Positions 53,129 to 63,400 are shown, numbered from the stretch's first letter. The stretch: 64,000 nt of DNA from Emticicia sp037153985 (GCF_037153985.1 NZ_JBBAYI010000013.1:1-64000), one strand, 5' to 3'. Numbers and translations are program-made. The notes: a model not told the origin generated them from the letters alone.

Positions 53129-53542
53129 TTATTGGGCATTTCTTATTTCTGCCAACTTTTTATGAACCTCTTCGTGTTGTGTCAGCAATATGTCTATTTT
53201 ACGATGCAGGCTTCTGATTTCTTCTTCGGCTTTCTGGTTAATTTTCAAATCTATTTTAGCCCTTTCTCTGTCTTTTTCTTCCTGTCTGTTCTGGCTCATC
53301 ATAATTACAGGAGCTTGTAAGGCGGCTATACATGACAATATCAGATTTAACAAAATAAATGGATAAGGGTCAAATCCACGATTTCTTAACCAATAAATAT
53401 TAAAAGAAATCCAGATACCTAAAAAACACATAAATGATAAGATAAAAGTCCAGCTTCCGCCAAAAGTAGCTATTCTATCGGCCATTCTGTCTCCAAAACT
53501 TAACGGTTTGTTATCATCTTCAATAAACAATTCTTTTTTCAT
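53129..53542 (-). CDS. DUF1003 membrane protein
   Basis: 137 residues with two transmembrane helices (about 32-52 and 62-83) flanked by a charged N-terminus (PLSFGDRMADRIA) and a coiled-coil C-terminus. FDPYPFILLNLILSC and SQNRQEEKDRERA are the family hallmarks. Function unknown. Confidence 0.92.
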   Translation of the reverse strand: MKKELFIEDDNKPLSFGDRMADRIATFGGSWTFILSFMCFLGIWISFNIYWLRNRGFDPYPFILLNLILSCIAALQAPVIMMSQNRQEEKDRERAKIDLKINQKAEEEIRSLHRKIDILLTQHEEVHKKLAEIRNAQ

Positions 53543-53660
53543 AACAAAGTTTTAATTTTTGCTCTAAAGTAAAAAATATTTAAATAATAACAGAGAGCAA
53601 AGCTCTCTGTTATTACCAATTACCATGAAATTTTAAACTATGCGTATGTTAAACTTATTT

Positions 53661-56600
53661 TTATTCTTCAAGTGCCTCAACAAACTTGCTACGATAAAAT
53701 ACGTAGAATATCAGCGGGAACACAAACAGCGTTAATAACGTAGCCGTTATTAAGCCCCCTATTACCACAATAGCCAGTGGTTTTGAGGTTTCGGAGCCAA
53801 TTCCTGTTGAAACAGCCGCCGGAATAAGCCCAATCATTGCCATTAGGGCGGTCATGATAACAGGTCTGATTCTTGAACGAACTCCTTCAAAAATAGCGTT
53901 ATTCAAGGTCATTTTATCATGCAGGTTTTTCTTGAAGACCGAAATCAGAATTACACCATTCTGGATACAGATACCAAACAAAGCAATGAATCCGATACCA
54001 GCCGAAATACTAAAGTTTGTATGAGAAATAAGCAAAGAGGCAATTCCACCGATGATAGCAAAAGGTACATTGGTTAATACCAGCCCTGCATCTTTAATAT
54101 TTCCGAACAGCACAAACAGAATCAGGAATATTAATAATAAACTGATTGGAACTACCTGTGCCAGACGAGCCGTTGCACGTTGCTGATTTTCAAAGTCACC
54201 AGCCCATTTCATTTTATAACCTTTATCAAGTTTCACAACGGCGTTTACTTTTTTCTGTGCTTCAGCAATGGCCGAGCCCATGTCTCTACCTCTGATTGAG
54301 AATTTTACACCAATAAATCTCTGGTTGGCTTCTCTGAAAATCAGTACAGGTCCTGTTTGAGAGTAAATACGTGCTACACTTCTCAAAGGAATCTGGCTTC
54401 CGACTGAGGTCGGAATCATGAGGTTTCCGATGGCATCTTCGTTGCTTCTAAATTGTGGGGCATAACGTATCCGCAAATCAAAGTGGCGTTCGTCTTCGTA
54501 TATTTGTGTGGCTGCTTTTCCGCCTATGGCCATTTCAATAACTGCCTGTGCATCGGCCTTATTTACTCCATAAAGAGCCAGTTTTTGTTCGTCCAGTTCG
54601 ACACGTAATTCGGGTTGGCCTATGTTTTTAATTACCCCCAAATCTTCAATCCCTTTTACAGTTCTAAGCTGTTCATAAACCTGATTAGCTTTTTTCTCGA
54701 GTGTTGGCAGGTCTTGCCCATATATTTTTACCGCAATGCTCCCTTTTACACCCGAAACTGCTTCTTCAACATTATCCATGATTGGCTGAGAGAAATTAAA
54801 CAATACTCCGGGGAATATCTCAAGTTTTTTATTCATCTCATCAATCAGTTGTTCTTTCGAGATGTGTCTTTTCCAGTCTTCTTTCGGATATATATCTACC
54901 AGAAACTCTACATTATAGAAACCGGTCGGGTCTGTTCCGTCGTTCGGGCGGCCTGTTTGCGAAATCACTTGTTTCACCTCTGGGAATGTCTGGAAAATAG
55001 CACGCATTACCTGCGTTTGTTTTACTGATTCTTCCAGCGAAATATTCATTGGCATACTGGCCCGCACATAAATTGAGCCTTCATTTAATTCTGGCAAGAA
55101 CTCTGTTCCAAGAAACCTGAAATTAAAGAACCCGATTACTACCAGAATCAAGGCTATTACCAAGCTTAGTTTTTTGTGCTTATAAGTGCTTGAAAATAAT
55201 TTAAGCGATTGTTTTTCAAGGAACTCAACAAAAATATTATGTTTTTCACGAACATTTTTCTTCAAAAGCAGGCTTGCCATTACAGGCACAAGCGTAAGGG
55301 TAAATATTAAGGCCCCTAGTAAAGCAAAGCCTAAAGTCCATGCCAGCGGGCTAAACATTTTACCTTCAACTTTCTGGAAACTGAAAATGGGAATAAGACA
55401 GGTAATAATGATAGCTTTTGAAAAGAAAATAGCCTTACCTAGCTCTGCACCGGTTTTTTTGAGCAGCCCGAGTTTAGATAATTTATTGAATCGCTCCATT
55501 CCGACTTTATGGGCCAGATGGTCGAGTGTTACAAATATACCTTCTACCATTACTACTGCTCCATCCACAATGATACCAAAGTCAATAGCACCCATCGAAA
55601 GCAAGTTAGCCGACATGCCTTTTAAACGTAAGCAGATGAACGCAAATAAAAGAGCCAACGGAATAACAATTGATACAGTAACCGTTGTACGCCAGTCGGC
55701 CATGAAAAGAAACACAATACAGGTTACAAAAATGATACCTTCGAGCAAATTATGCGTAACGGTATGTGTAGCAAAATGAATAAGGTTTTCACGGTTATAG
55801 AAAGTATTTATCTGTGTATCTTTAGGCAGAATAGTGGTATTTATTTCTTCAATTTTTGCCTTAACTTTCTCGATTACCTGACTAGGGTTTTCGCCTTTCC
55901 GCATTACAATGATACACTCAAGCACATCGTTACGTTTGTCTCTACCAGCCTGCCCAAGTCTTGGCAAAGCCGATTCTGACACATTAGCTACATTTTTTAC
56001 ATAAATTGGCACCCCATTGGCATTTTTTATGACAATATTTTCGATGTCTTTAACCCCTTTCAACAACCCTATCCCTCTTACCACATAGGCCTCAGAGTTT
56101 TTCACGATTACATCTCCCCCAACATTGATGTTGGCATTTGAAACAGCCTGATATAACTGAATAGGTGTAATATCATAATCAAGTAAGCGACGGGGGTCTG
56201 CCGAAATTTCGTATGTTTTTACCTCACCACCAAAACTCACTACATCGGCTACACCGGGTACACTTTTAAGGTTACGTTCAACCACCCAATCCTGTAAGGT
56301 TTTTAATTCTCTTACGCTTCTGGTAGGGCTTTCAAGTGTATAGCGGAAAATCTCTCCGGTTGGGCCATAAGGGGGTTCCACTTCGGGGTTTGCACCCTCG
56401 GGCAAGTCTACCTCACGCAACAGGTTATTTACTTGCTGGCGGGCAAAGGCATCGTCTACGTCATCATCAAACATTACTTTTACTACCGACAAACCAAACA
56501 CTGTGGTAGAACGAATGTCTGTTTTTTTCTGAACCGGATTTAAACCTATTTCCAAAGGAATAGTAACGAATTTTTCCACTTCTTCGGTACTTCTGCCGGG

Positions 56601-56768
56601 CCATTGGGTAATAATGGTAATCTGGGTATTGGTTACGTCAGGGAAAGCCTCAACAGGCGTATTCTGGTAACTGATAAAGCCCGCTACAACCGCAAGAAAG
56701 GTCATGAAAAATATAAAGTATTTATTTTTCAGCGAGAAGGCGATAATATTTTTAACGAATTTGTTCAT
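53661..56768 (-). CDS. czcA: Heavy-metal efflux RND pump (CzcA family)
   Basis: 1035 residues from ATG 56768 (MNKFVKNIIAFSL); an ATG at 56810 would add 14 residues. Twelve transmembrane helices and two large periplasmic loops. TM4 reads GAIDFGIIVDGAVVMVE: the acidic residues are spaced exactly as Asp402/Asp408/Glu415 of CzcA. This favours divalent cations (Zn, Co, Cd, Ni) over the Cu/Ag type. It uses the proton gradient to export metal through the adaptor and TolC-like partner encoded upstream. It is the last gene of the operon. Confidence 0.93.
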   Translation of the reverse strand: MNKFVKNIIAFSLKNKYFIFFMTFLAVVAGFISYQNTPVEAFPDVTNTQITIITQWPGRSTEEVEKFVTIPLEIGLNPVQKKTDIRSTTVFGLSVVKVMFDDDVDDAFARQQVNNLLREVDLPEGANPEVEPPYGPTGEIFRYTLESPTRSVRELKTLQDWVVERNLKSVPGVADVVSFGGEVKTYEISADPRRLLDYDITPIQLYQAVSNANINVGGDVIVKNSEAYVVRGIGLLKGVKDIENIVIKNANGVPIYVKNVANVSESALPRLGQAGRDKRNDVLECIIVMRKGENPSQVIEKVKAKIEEINTTILPKDTQINTFYNRENLIHFATHTVTHNLLEGIIFVTCIVFLFMADWRTTVTVSIVIPLALLFAFICLRLKGMSANLLSMGAIDFGIIVDGAVVMVEGIFVTLDHLAHKVGMERFNKLSKLGLLKKTGAELGKAIFFSKAIIITCLIPIFSFQKVEGKMFSPLAWTLGFALLGALIFTLTLVPVMASLLLKKNVREKHNIFVEFLEKQSLKLFSSTYKHKKLSLVIALILVVIGFFNFRFLGTEFLPELNEGSIYVRASMPMNISLEESVKQTQVMRAIFQTFPEVKQVISQTGRPNDGTDPTGFYNVEFLVDIYPKEDWKRHISKEQLIDEMNKKLEIFPGVLFNFSQPIMDNVEEAVSGVKGSIAVKIYGQDLPTLEKKANQVYEQLRTVKGIEDLGVIKNIGQPELRVELDEQKLALYGVNKADAQAVIEMAIGGKAATQIYEDERHFDLRIRYAPQFRSNEDAIGNLMIPTSVGSQIPLRSVARIYSQTGPVLIFREANQRFIGVKFSIRGRDMGSAIAEAQKKVNAVVKLDKGYKMKWAGDFENQQRATARLAQVVPISLLLIFLILFVLFGNIKDAGLVLTNVPFAIIGGIASLLISHTNFSISAGIGFIALFGICIQNGVILISVFKKNLHDKMTLNNAIFEGVRSRIRPVIMTALMAMIGLIPAAVSTGIGSETSKPLAIVVIGGLITATLLTLFVFPLIFYVFYRSKFVEALEE

Positions 56769-56891
56769 GGTTCGAATGATTAAAAGAAATCTAATAGCAC
56801 TTTCAGGCAAAAGTTTGGATATCTGTCTTCGAGAGCAAAGACCTCACTGGTTTTTACATAATACTGAAACGTGTACAAAATGAGTCTTTTA

Positions 56892-58013
56892 TCAATTTGA
56901 AAGGGCCTGATAAATCAATAACTGGTTTTCTGTAACAACGCTTTCGTTGGGTTCCAGCCCACTATTCAGGTATGTTGTGCCTCCGGTAGTTTTATAAATA
57001 TCAACCGGTTTCACTATCAGGTTCTTACCATCTTTCAGTACCACTACAAAATTCTGACTTTTATCAAACACAACAGCTTTTGACGGAATAGCTACCTTTT
57101 GGTCTGTTCCGGCGTATTCCAGATGTACATTGGCAAACATTTCTGGTTTGAGGAAGAAATTTTTATCGTTATTATTTAGTACTATACGCACCTGTTCGGT
57201 TTTGGAAGTAGGGTCTAGTACGTTAAATATTTTATCAATTTTACCTTGAAAAACTTTGTTAGGATAGGCCAGTGTCGAAATATCGGCCGAGTAACCCAGT
57301 TTTACATTGGCAAGGTCGGTTTCATAAACATTGGCTAGTATCCAGACTTGGTCAAGGTTACTGATAGTAAACAGGTTTTCGGGGTCGTCAGAACGTAACT
57401 CCATACCCGGAGCAGCTTTTTTCTCTACTACATACCCCCCTACCGGCGCTTTTACAACATATTCAGAGCCGTTTCCGCCAAGAATTTTCTGGCGTTCGCT
57501 TACGCGATTCAATTCGCCTTTAGCAGCTTGCAATTGTTCCTGAGCAGCCACAAGGTCTTTTTGTGATGCCAAGCCTGATTTCGCCATATCTTCGGCTACT
57601 TGGGCATTTTTTTGTGCTACCGACAATTGTGAACGAGCTGAAATAGATTGTTGTTGAAGGTCGGCCAAATCACCACTTTTTATGATGGCTAATACTTGTC
57701 CTTTCTGCACATAGTCACCAAGTTCAACTTTTACGTCTTCAATATGCCCACCCACTAACGGAAAAACCTTTACTACTTTATCTTCGTTGAACTGAACTTT
57801 TCCGGTCAGATTCAAATCATTAGCCACTGTTTTTATTTCAGCAGGTGCTGTTACGAGGCGTTTCATTTGTTCTGGTGTAAGGGCAGAGGTACTATCGGCA
57901 TTGCTGGCATTTTTATTCTCAGCGTCAGAATTAGAACAGGCGGTAAAGCCAAATATACTTGTCAGGAGTAATCCTGTTGCTACTGTTATATGAATGATTC
58001 TAGGAGATTTCAT
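56892..58013 (-). CDS. RND efflux periplasmic adaptor, lipoprotein
   Basis: 373 residues. Lipobox TACS (about Cys26). A barrel-sandwich/lipoyl-like domain (VFPLVGGHIEDVKVELGDYVQKGQVL, shown only in part: VELGDYVQKGQVL) is followed by a coiled-coil hairpin and a second half-motif APVGGYVVEKKAAPG. It belongs to the CusB/CzcB membrane-fusion family. No His-rich metal tail is seen. It bridges the RND pump (124 bases downstream) and the TolC-like channel (60 bases upstream). Confidence 0.92.
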   Translation of the reverse strand: MKSPRIIHITVATGLLLTSIFGFTACSNSDAENKNASNADSTSALTPEQMKRLVTAPAEIKTVANDLNLTGKVQFNEDKVVKVFPLVGGHIEDVKVELGDYVQKGQVLAIIKSGDLADLQQQSISARSQLSVAQKNAQVAEDMAKSGLASQKDLVAAQEQLQAAKGELNRVSERQKILGGNGSEYVVKAPVGGYVVEKKAAPGMELRSDDPENLFTISNLDQVWILANVYETDLANVKLGYSADISTLAYPNKVFQGKIDKIFNVLDPTSKTEQVRIVLNNNDKNFFLKPEMFANVHLEYAGTDQKVAIPSKAVVFDKSQNFVVVLKDGKNLIVKPVDIYKTTGGTTYLNSGLEPNESVVTENQLLIYQALSN

Positions 58014-58072
58014 TTATTTGATAGTTTAAAATTCATTGATAAATAATAGTGCTTATATATTAATTAAGGAGG

Positions 58073-59335
58073 TTAGAGAATTATCTTTCCTACTGCGTAG
58101 TTCAGGTCTTCAAAGGCTTTCATACGGTTACTTTGCAATTGATTAAACTGAATAACGGTGCTTTTATACGAATCGAAGAAGTCAATAAATTCAACCACAT
58201 CGATATTTTGTTTTTTATAATTGAGCAATACACCATCTATCAGTTTTGAAAAGTCAGTAGCAAAACGATTATCAAATGTCTGATACATTTTATCGGCCTG
58301 TATAGCTTTACTATAAGAGGTAAATACATTTTGTTGTACCTGAAGCTGGTACGCCTGCAAGGTAGTTTGCGCACTTTGGGTTCTGATGTGGGCAGCTTCG
58401 ATATTACCCTGATTTTTATTGAAAAAAGGCAGCGAAATACTTGCTCCTAACCCAAAGTAGTTAGGGATGTAGCCCGCATTGCGGTCATAGCTGAATTGCA
58501 GGGTTACATCGGGTTTAGCCAATGCTTTTTGTAGAATCAGGTTTTGGTTTTCGAGCTTTACACCTGTTTTTACCGCATTCAAATCACTGCGATTAGCTTC
58601 AGCCTGAGCCAGTAAATCGTCAAATCTTAATAAATTAAGATTAGCCAAAGGTGTATTTGCCTCGATAATAAAATGTTTTCCGGCAGTGTTTATTAGCACA
58701 TTCAAATCGGCTTCATCATCAGCTATACTAACCAATAACTGTTGTTTCTCGGTGTTCAGGTTAAAAAGATACGCCTTTAAACGAGCCAAATCTCTTAAAG
58801 GTACATTGCCTTTATCATACTGCTGTTGATAAAGATTTACAGTTTGCTGAAGCGTTCCGATTTCATCGTCATAGACTTTTACCTGTTGTTGCAGGTAGTA
58901 CAAATCATAAAAGGTAGTACGTAGTGCGTATTGCAAATCTCTTAATAACACAAGCGACTGATTTTGTGCCTGTTCGGTATTCAGGCGAGCTAGTTCTACT
59001 CTTTTATTCCTTTTTCCGGCTACTTCTATTAATTGCTGAAATTGTATAAACTGCTGTGCATTATTCTGGTTAAAGCCCCCTAACTCTTTCTTTTGAGTAT
59101 TGTAGGGCATGTGCTCTACATAGACAGTAGGATTGGGTTTCAGACTTGCTTGTAGTTCATAGGCTTTGCTTTCGCTTATGCCCATTTTAGCAGCAATTAA
59201 TTGAAGATTATTACGTGTAAATTGTTCTTCGGCCTGTGGAAGTGTCAGATGGAGTGTATCCTGTGCTGAAGCTAACCGAACTGTAAACAGACAAAGCCAT
59301 AAAAAGGCGTAGTGAATTCGTTTCATTTTTTTCAT
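58073..59335 (-). CDS. TolC-family outer-membrane channel (CzcC-like)
   Basis: 420 residues with signal peptide (ending RLASAQ). Two long alpha-helical repeats include KAYELQASLKPNPTVYVEH and a second block PFFNKNQGNIEAA. It is the outer channel of the tripartite pump and the first gene of the three-gene operon (TolC, adaptor, pump). Confidence 0.92.
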   Translation of the reverse strand: MKKMKRIHYAFLWLCLFTVRLASAQDTLHLTLPQAEEQFTRNNLQLIAAKMGISESKAYELQASLKPNPTVYVEHMPYNTQKKELGGFNQNNAQQFIQFQQLIEVAGKRNKRVELARLNTEQAQNQSLVLLRDLQYALRTTFYDLYYLQQQVKVYDDEIGTLQQTVNLYQQQYDKGNVPLRDLARLKAYLFNLNTEKQQLLVSIADDEADLNVLINTAGKHFIIEANTPLANLNLLRFDDLLAQAEANRSDLNAVKTGVKLENQNLILQKALAKPDVTLQFSYDRNAGYIPNYFGLGASISLPFFNKNQGNIEAAHIRTQSAQTTLQAYQLQVQQNVFTSYSKAIQADKMYQTFDNRFATDFSKLIDGVLLNYKKQNIDVVEFIDFFDSYKSTVIQFNQLQSNRMKAFEDLNYAVGKIIL

Positions 59336-59411
59336 TTTGATACAGCAAAGTTGAAATGTAAGAATTATACTGAAATTAAACAGGTATTAAAAGAAGATTA
59401 AAGCAAAAGTG

Positions 59412-59484
59412 CAATATTTAAAGCACTGAAAATCAAGCACTTACGACAATATTCCTAATATTGAAATTGTATTTTTACAATATT
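59412..59484. promoter_or_regulatory. Four CAATATT sites before the efflux operon
   Basis: CAATATT at 59412-59418, 59447-59453 and 59478-59484, and its complement at 59457-59463. The middle two form a palindrome with a 3-base centre. This lies in the divergent gap between the efflux operon and the FKBP gene, a good place for an operator, but the regulator is not known. Confidence 0.4.
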
Positions 59485-59592
59485 TAACATAAAAACAAAA
59501 ACAAATTAAGAACTTTGTAAGACTTTCAGGGTAATACAATAATAAAAATTCTCAAGCATAAAACCTTATTAATAGCAATAAAATATACAATC

Positions 59593-60012
59593 ATGGTAAA
59601 ATCAGGCGACACAGTACAAGTACATTATAAAGGCACCTTAAGTGACGGAACCGTTTTTGATAGTTCGGCAGGCCGCCAACCGTTACAGTTTACAGTTGGT
59701 AGCGGAATGGTAATTCCGGGGTTTGACTCTGGTGTTACCGGAATGGAAATTGGTGAGAAAAAATCAGTTTTTATTCCGGCAGCAGAAGCATACGGATCAG
59801 CAAGAGAAGATTTAATCTTTACATTTAACCGTCTGGAAATTCCTGACGATATTCCTTTAGAAGTAGGCATCACACTAAATATACACCGTGGGCAACAGGT
59901 TATTCCTGCCGTTGTGAAGGAAGTTACAGCCCTTAAAGTAATTATGGATGCTAATCATGAACTTGCCGGAAAAGATTTAATTTTTGAAATTGAACTAGTA
60001 GCTGTTCAATAA
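59593..60012 (+). CDS. FKBP-type peptidyl-prolyl isomerase, SlyD-like
   Basis: 139 residues, cytoplasmic. YKGTLSDGTVFDSS opens the FKBP domain, and an IF (insert-in-flap) domain follows, as in SlyD. The C-terminus lacks the His/Cys-rich metal tail of E. coli SlyD. It is a folding helper. Its position beside a metal efflux operon is notable since SlyD proteins can bind nickel, but no metal-binding tail is present here. Confidence 0.9.
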   Translation: MVKSGDTVQVHYKGTLSDGTVFDSSAGRQPLQFTVGSGMVIPGFDSGVTGMEIGEKKSVFIPAAEAYGSAREDLIFTFNRLEIPDDIPLEVGITLNIHRGQQVIPAVVKEVTALKVIMDANHELAGKDLIFEIELVAVQ

Positions 60013-60259
60013 GTACCTCAATTTAGCGATAGCTCTTTGCAGAGCTATTGCTATTTTTTACTACTGTCAACACTCCTGCTTTTTTTCGCTACAACTGAGT
60101 TAATTATAACAATAGTATTTCTTTCTGTGTCTTCAAGCTGAACCACTGATAATATAACCTATTTGTATTCTTCACGTTTTCTTTCAGGTGCAACCATCTG
60201 TTTGGTTTCCTACGTCATTCAGACAAGACAATTAACACCAACAACCAATTAAGGTAATT

Positions 60260-61762
60260 ATGAAAAAAACTAGAGTAGCGTTTTCGGTAGCTATTTTGCT
60301 ATCGGTATTTTTCTTTGCGGCTTGCAGCAAAAACAGCGACCCTTCTCCCTCAGGCACCTCAGGCTCTGACGATGACAATACCGAAATACACGAAGCTGAC
60401 AGCGATTATAATTGGGCTAGTACCGATATGAACACAATTACGCTTAACGGTAGTTCGGTTACCGTAGGTGGCACAGGAGCCACAGCCTCGGGCAGTAAGG
60501 TAACTATTACAAAAGCTGGAAACTATACCATTACCGGAAGCCTTACCAATGGGCAAGTTATTGTTAATACCGAAGATAAAGCCATTGTGAGACTTATCCT
60601 GAACGGAGTTGATATTACTTGTGCTAATAGTTCGCCTATTTATATTAAAAAGGCAGCAAAAACCTTGATTGTATTAGCCGAAAATACCCAGAATAAATTA
60701 ACTGACGGCGCTTCGTATGTCTACGACGACATAGCCGAAGAAGAACCCAACGCCACTATTTTCAGTAAAGACGATCTATCATTTTATGGCACAGGTACTT
60801 TAACTATAAAGGCAAATTTTGCCGATGGCATTGCCAGTAAAGACGGGCTTATTATCAAGAGTGGCAACATTACTGTTAATGCGGCTGACGACGCTATAAG
60901 AGGGAAAGATTATTTGATTATACGTGATGGCAATATTAACGCAACGGCCAAAGCTGACGGGCTGAAATCATCGAATGACAGCGATGCTGCTTTAGGCTAT
61001 ATAATAATTGATAAAGGGAGTATAAACATTGACGCTGGTGATGATGCTATTCATGCAGAAACTAAATTGACTATTAACGGCGGAGACATCAATATTATAA
61101 AGTCTTACGAAGGGCTTGAAGGCAAAGAAATTACTATTAACGACGGCATTATTCATTTGGTTTCAAGCGATGATGGTATTAACGTTGCCGACGGTAGCGG
61201 CAATGAAGGTGGTTTTGGTGGAATGCCGGTAAGTACTTCGACAAGTGGGCTAAACCTCTATATTAATGGCGGATATATTTATGTAAATGCCAATGGTGAT
61301 GGGCTGGACTCAAATGGTTCTATTACCATGACAGGCGGCACGGTAATCGTAAATGGCCCCACAGCAAATAATAACGGGCCTTTAGATTATGATGGCTCAT
61401 TCAAAATTACAGGTGGGTATCTGGTAGCAGTGGGTAGCTCTGGCATGGCACAATTACCGGGTACTAGTTCTACGCAGAACTCGGTGCTGGTTAATTTTAC
61501 GGCTGCCCAAAACGCTGGTACGCTGATACATATCCAGAGTAACGATGGCAAAGAACTTATAACTTTTAAACCTGCAAAGAAATATCAATCAATTGCATTT
61601 TCTTCCAAGGGGTTAGCTAATGGCAGCTATGATGCCTATCTGGGTGGGAGTTCGACCGGAACTGAAAAGGATGGTCTATATACCAATGGTGCCTATACTA
61701 GTGGCACTAAAAATACAAGTTTTACGGTTTCGAGCGTAGTAACGAAAGTGAATGCCCGTTGA
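60260..61762 (+). CDS. Carbohydrate-binding-domain lipoprotein (DUF4353-like beta-solenoid)
   Basis: 500 residues. Lipobox FAACSKN (about Cys22). After a Ser/Gly/Asp linker the chain is a run of short strand repeats with Gly-Asp-Asp turns (AADDAIRGKDYLII, AGDDAIHAETKLTI, SSDDGINVADGSG), the pattern of DUF4353. I infer a right-handed beta-helix. No catalytic motif is evident, and the predicted polysaccharide binding is from family naming only. Confidence 0.85.
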   Translation: MKKTRVAFSVAILLSVFFFAACSKNSDPSPSGTSGSDDDNTEIHEADSDYNWASTDMNTITLNGSSVTVGGTGATASGSKVTITKAGNYTITGSLTNGQVIVNTEDKAIVRLILNGVDITCANSSPIYIKKAAKTLIVLAENTQNKLTDGASYVYDDIAEEEPNATIFSKDDLSFYGTGTLTIKANFADGIASKDGLIIKSGNITVNAADDAIRGKDYLIIRDGNINATAKADGLKSSNDSDAALGYIIIDKGSINIDAGDDAIHAETKLTINGGDINIIKSYEGLEGKEITINDGIIHLVSSDDGINVADGSGNEGGFGGMPVSTSTSGLNLYINGGYIYVNANGDGLDSNGSITMTGGTVIVNGPTANNNGPLDYDGSFKITGGYLVAVGSSGMAQLPGTSSTQNSVLVNFTAAQNAGTLIHIQSNDGKELITFKPAKKYQSIAFSSKGLANGSYDAYLGGSSTGTEKDGLYTNGAYTSGTKNTSFTVSSVVTKVNAR

Positions 61763-61784
61763 TAAACAACCGATTATACCGATT

Positions 61785-61813
61785 GATGGTTGGTTATTAT
61801 CAACCATCTTTTT
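61785..61813 (+). terminator. Intrinsic terminator after the beta-solenoid gene
   Basis: GATGGTTG (61785-61792) pairs with CAACCATC (61801-61808), followed by TTTTT. Confidence 0.85.
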
Positions 61814-62019
61814 CGTACTAGAATAACGTCAAATCTTCGGCTGTTTTCATCTGAGTATGGTTATTTTCAGTAGTATTTTTACTTATTTCCACACAATTTA
61901 CAGGCTATTTGTATGCTTGAATCATCCTCTTCAACATACCAGAAAATGGGCTAAAAAACTTGTCGCAAATAGCCCTTTTATTGGCGTATTCAACCACCAC
62001 AAGAATAAAACTGATGCCT

Positions 62020-62027
62020 TAAATTTG
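62020..62027 (+). promoter_or_regulatory. -7 element of the VOC gene
   Basis: TAAATTTG, 43 bases before the ATG at 62070. No good -33 element is visible. The remaining bases from 61814 hold nothing I can support; a 60-codon open frame there looks like chance. Confidence 0.4.
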
Positions 62028-62069
62028 TATTGTAATTAATCCATTAAACAACATAAAACAATCAACACA

Positions 62070-62480
62070 ATGGCAACTAAAATTTTTGTAAACTTACCCG
62101 TTCAAGACCTGCCAAAAGCAATTGATTTCTTTAACAAGTTAGGATATTCGTTTAATCCACAATTTACGAACGAAGATGCAGCCTGTATGATTATTGAGGA
62201 AGGAAGCATTTATGCAATGCTGCTGACCCATAAACATTTCAAGTCGTTTATCGATAAAGATATTACCGATACAAAACAATCGGTTGAGGCAATTATTGCA
62301 CTTGAGATGCCAAGTAAGGAAAAAGTTGACGAAATTGTAAGCAAAGCTCTGGAGGCAGGTGGAACCCGATACCGAGACCTAACAGACATGGGCTGGATGT
62401 ATCAGGATAGTTTTGCCGATTTAGACGGGCATAAGTGGGAAGTATTCTATATAGACCCTAGCGGTTTTCCGCAAGCATAA
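62070..62480 (+). CDS. VOC-fold protein (glyoxalase/PhnB-like)
   Basis: 136 residues of the vicinal oxygen chelate fold. FVNLPVQDLPKAIDFFNKLG opens the first half, and a second half ends DSFADLDGHKWEVFYID. Glyoxalase, PhnB and antibiotic-resistance relatives share the fold, so the substrate is open. It heads a co-directional trio with a DoxX-like protein and an unassigned protein. Confidence 0.9.
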   Translation: MATKIFVNLPVQDLPKAIDFFNKLGYSFNPQFTNEDAACMIIEEGSIYAMLLTHKHFKSFIDKDITDTKQSVEAIIALEMPSKEKVDEIVSKALEAGGTRYRDLTDMGWMYQDSFADLDGHKWEVFYIDPSGFPQA

Positions 62481-62547
62481 CCTAACAGGCCACACACAGT
62501 TTTTTAACACTAAAGCCAATTATTACTTTTAAACATTACCAACAATC

Positions 62548-62910
62548 ATGAAGAAGAACAAGATTATTTTCTGGGTAGCTACTGCCATTATTTTTCTATG
62601 GGAAGGTGTTATGCCTGCTCTCACCTCACAAACCGATTTAGCCAAAGAAGGTATCAGTCACTTGGGATATCCTGCTTATTTCGGCATAATGCTTACCGTC
62701 TATAAAGTACTTGGCTCATTGGCTATTATATTGCCCATAGTACCCGCCCGAATTAAAGAATGGGCTTATGCCGGTTTAAGTTTCTCTTTAATTTCAGCTT
62801 TTATAAGCCATTGGGCAGTTGATGGTTTCAATGCACAAACTCCATTTCCGTTGGCAATTCTGGCTATATTAATGGTCTCTTATACTTATTACCATAAAAT
62901 TGAAGCTTAA
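62548..62910 (+). CDS. DoxX-like small membrane protein
   Basis: 120 residues with four transmembrane helices. The family pattern LTSQTDLAKEGISHLGYP and a central GSLAIILP segment place it in the DoxX-like group of unknown function. It stops five bases before the next start. Confidence 0.85.
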   Translation: MKKNKIIFWVATAIIFLWEGVMPALTSQTDLAKEGISHLGYPAYFGIMLTVYKVLGSLAIILPIVPARIKEWAYAGLSFSLISAFISHWAVDGFNAQTPFPLAILAILMVSYTYYHKIEA

Positions 62911-62914
62911 GCAA

Positions 62915-63325
62915 ATGGAAACATATAGCTTAGAGGCTGATATAGTAGTGAGGTATGTTACTGCACATTCGTTTCCAGACGGTGTACTGGCAGCACACCA
63001 GTTGTTACATAAATTAATAGGGAAACCAGATGGCAGAAAATACTTTGGTATTTCGTTTCCGAATCATGAGGGAATAATTATATACAAAGCGGCAGCCGAA
63101 GCGTTAAAAAAAGACTCAGAGCAACTGCAAACTCTTGAAACTTATGTTATCAGAAAAGGAGATTATATCTATGCTGATATTCATCATTATATGAAAGATG
63201 TTTCAGGTATTGGTAAAACCTTTCAAAACCTTTTAGCCAACCCACGTATAGACCCTAACGGTGCTTGCATTGAATGGTATCTGAACGATACTGATGTCAG
63301 ATGTATGGTACGTTTAGCCGACTGA
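62915..63325 (+). CDS. Unassigned cytosolic protein (effector-binding-like)
   Basis: 136 residues from ATG 62915 (METYSLEADIVV). No signal or membrane helix. Alternating strands with a HxxxxDVSGIGKTF block and an acidic end (LNDTDVRCMVRLAD) suggest an alpha/beta fold like the GyrI or effector-binding domain, but I am not sure. Its position at the end of the VOC-DoxX trio is its best clue. An earlier in-frame start at 62900 is possible. Confidence 0.6.
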   Translation: METYSLEADIVVRYVTAHSFPDGVLAAHQLLHKLIGKPDGRKYFGISFPNHEGIIIYKAAAEALKKDSEQLQTLETYVIRKGDYIYADIHHYMKDVSGIGKTFQNLLANPRIDPNGACIEWYLNDTDVRCMVRLAD

Positions 63326-63364
63326 TTATATTTCGATTTAACACCATTCCTATACAAAATAATG

Positions 63365-63396
63365 AAAAAAAAGAGGCGAACATCATGTTCGCCTCT
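63365..63396 (-). terminator. Intrinsic terminator of alaS
   Basis: On the minus strand GAGGCGAAC (63395-63387) pairs with GTTCGCCTC (63381-63373), then an eight-T run. Confidence 0.92.
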
Positions 63397-63400
63397 CGCT

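Noticed and set aside
61857..62039. 60-codon open frame before the VOC gene
   Set aside because: It overlaps the -7 element and runs through non-coding, AT-rich sequence. Composition and the lack of any recognisable family argue against it.
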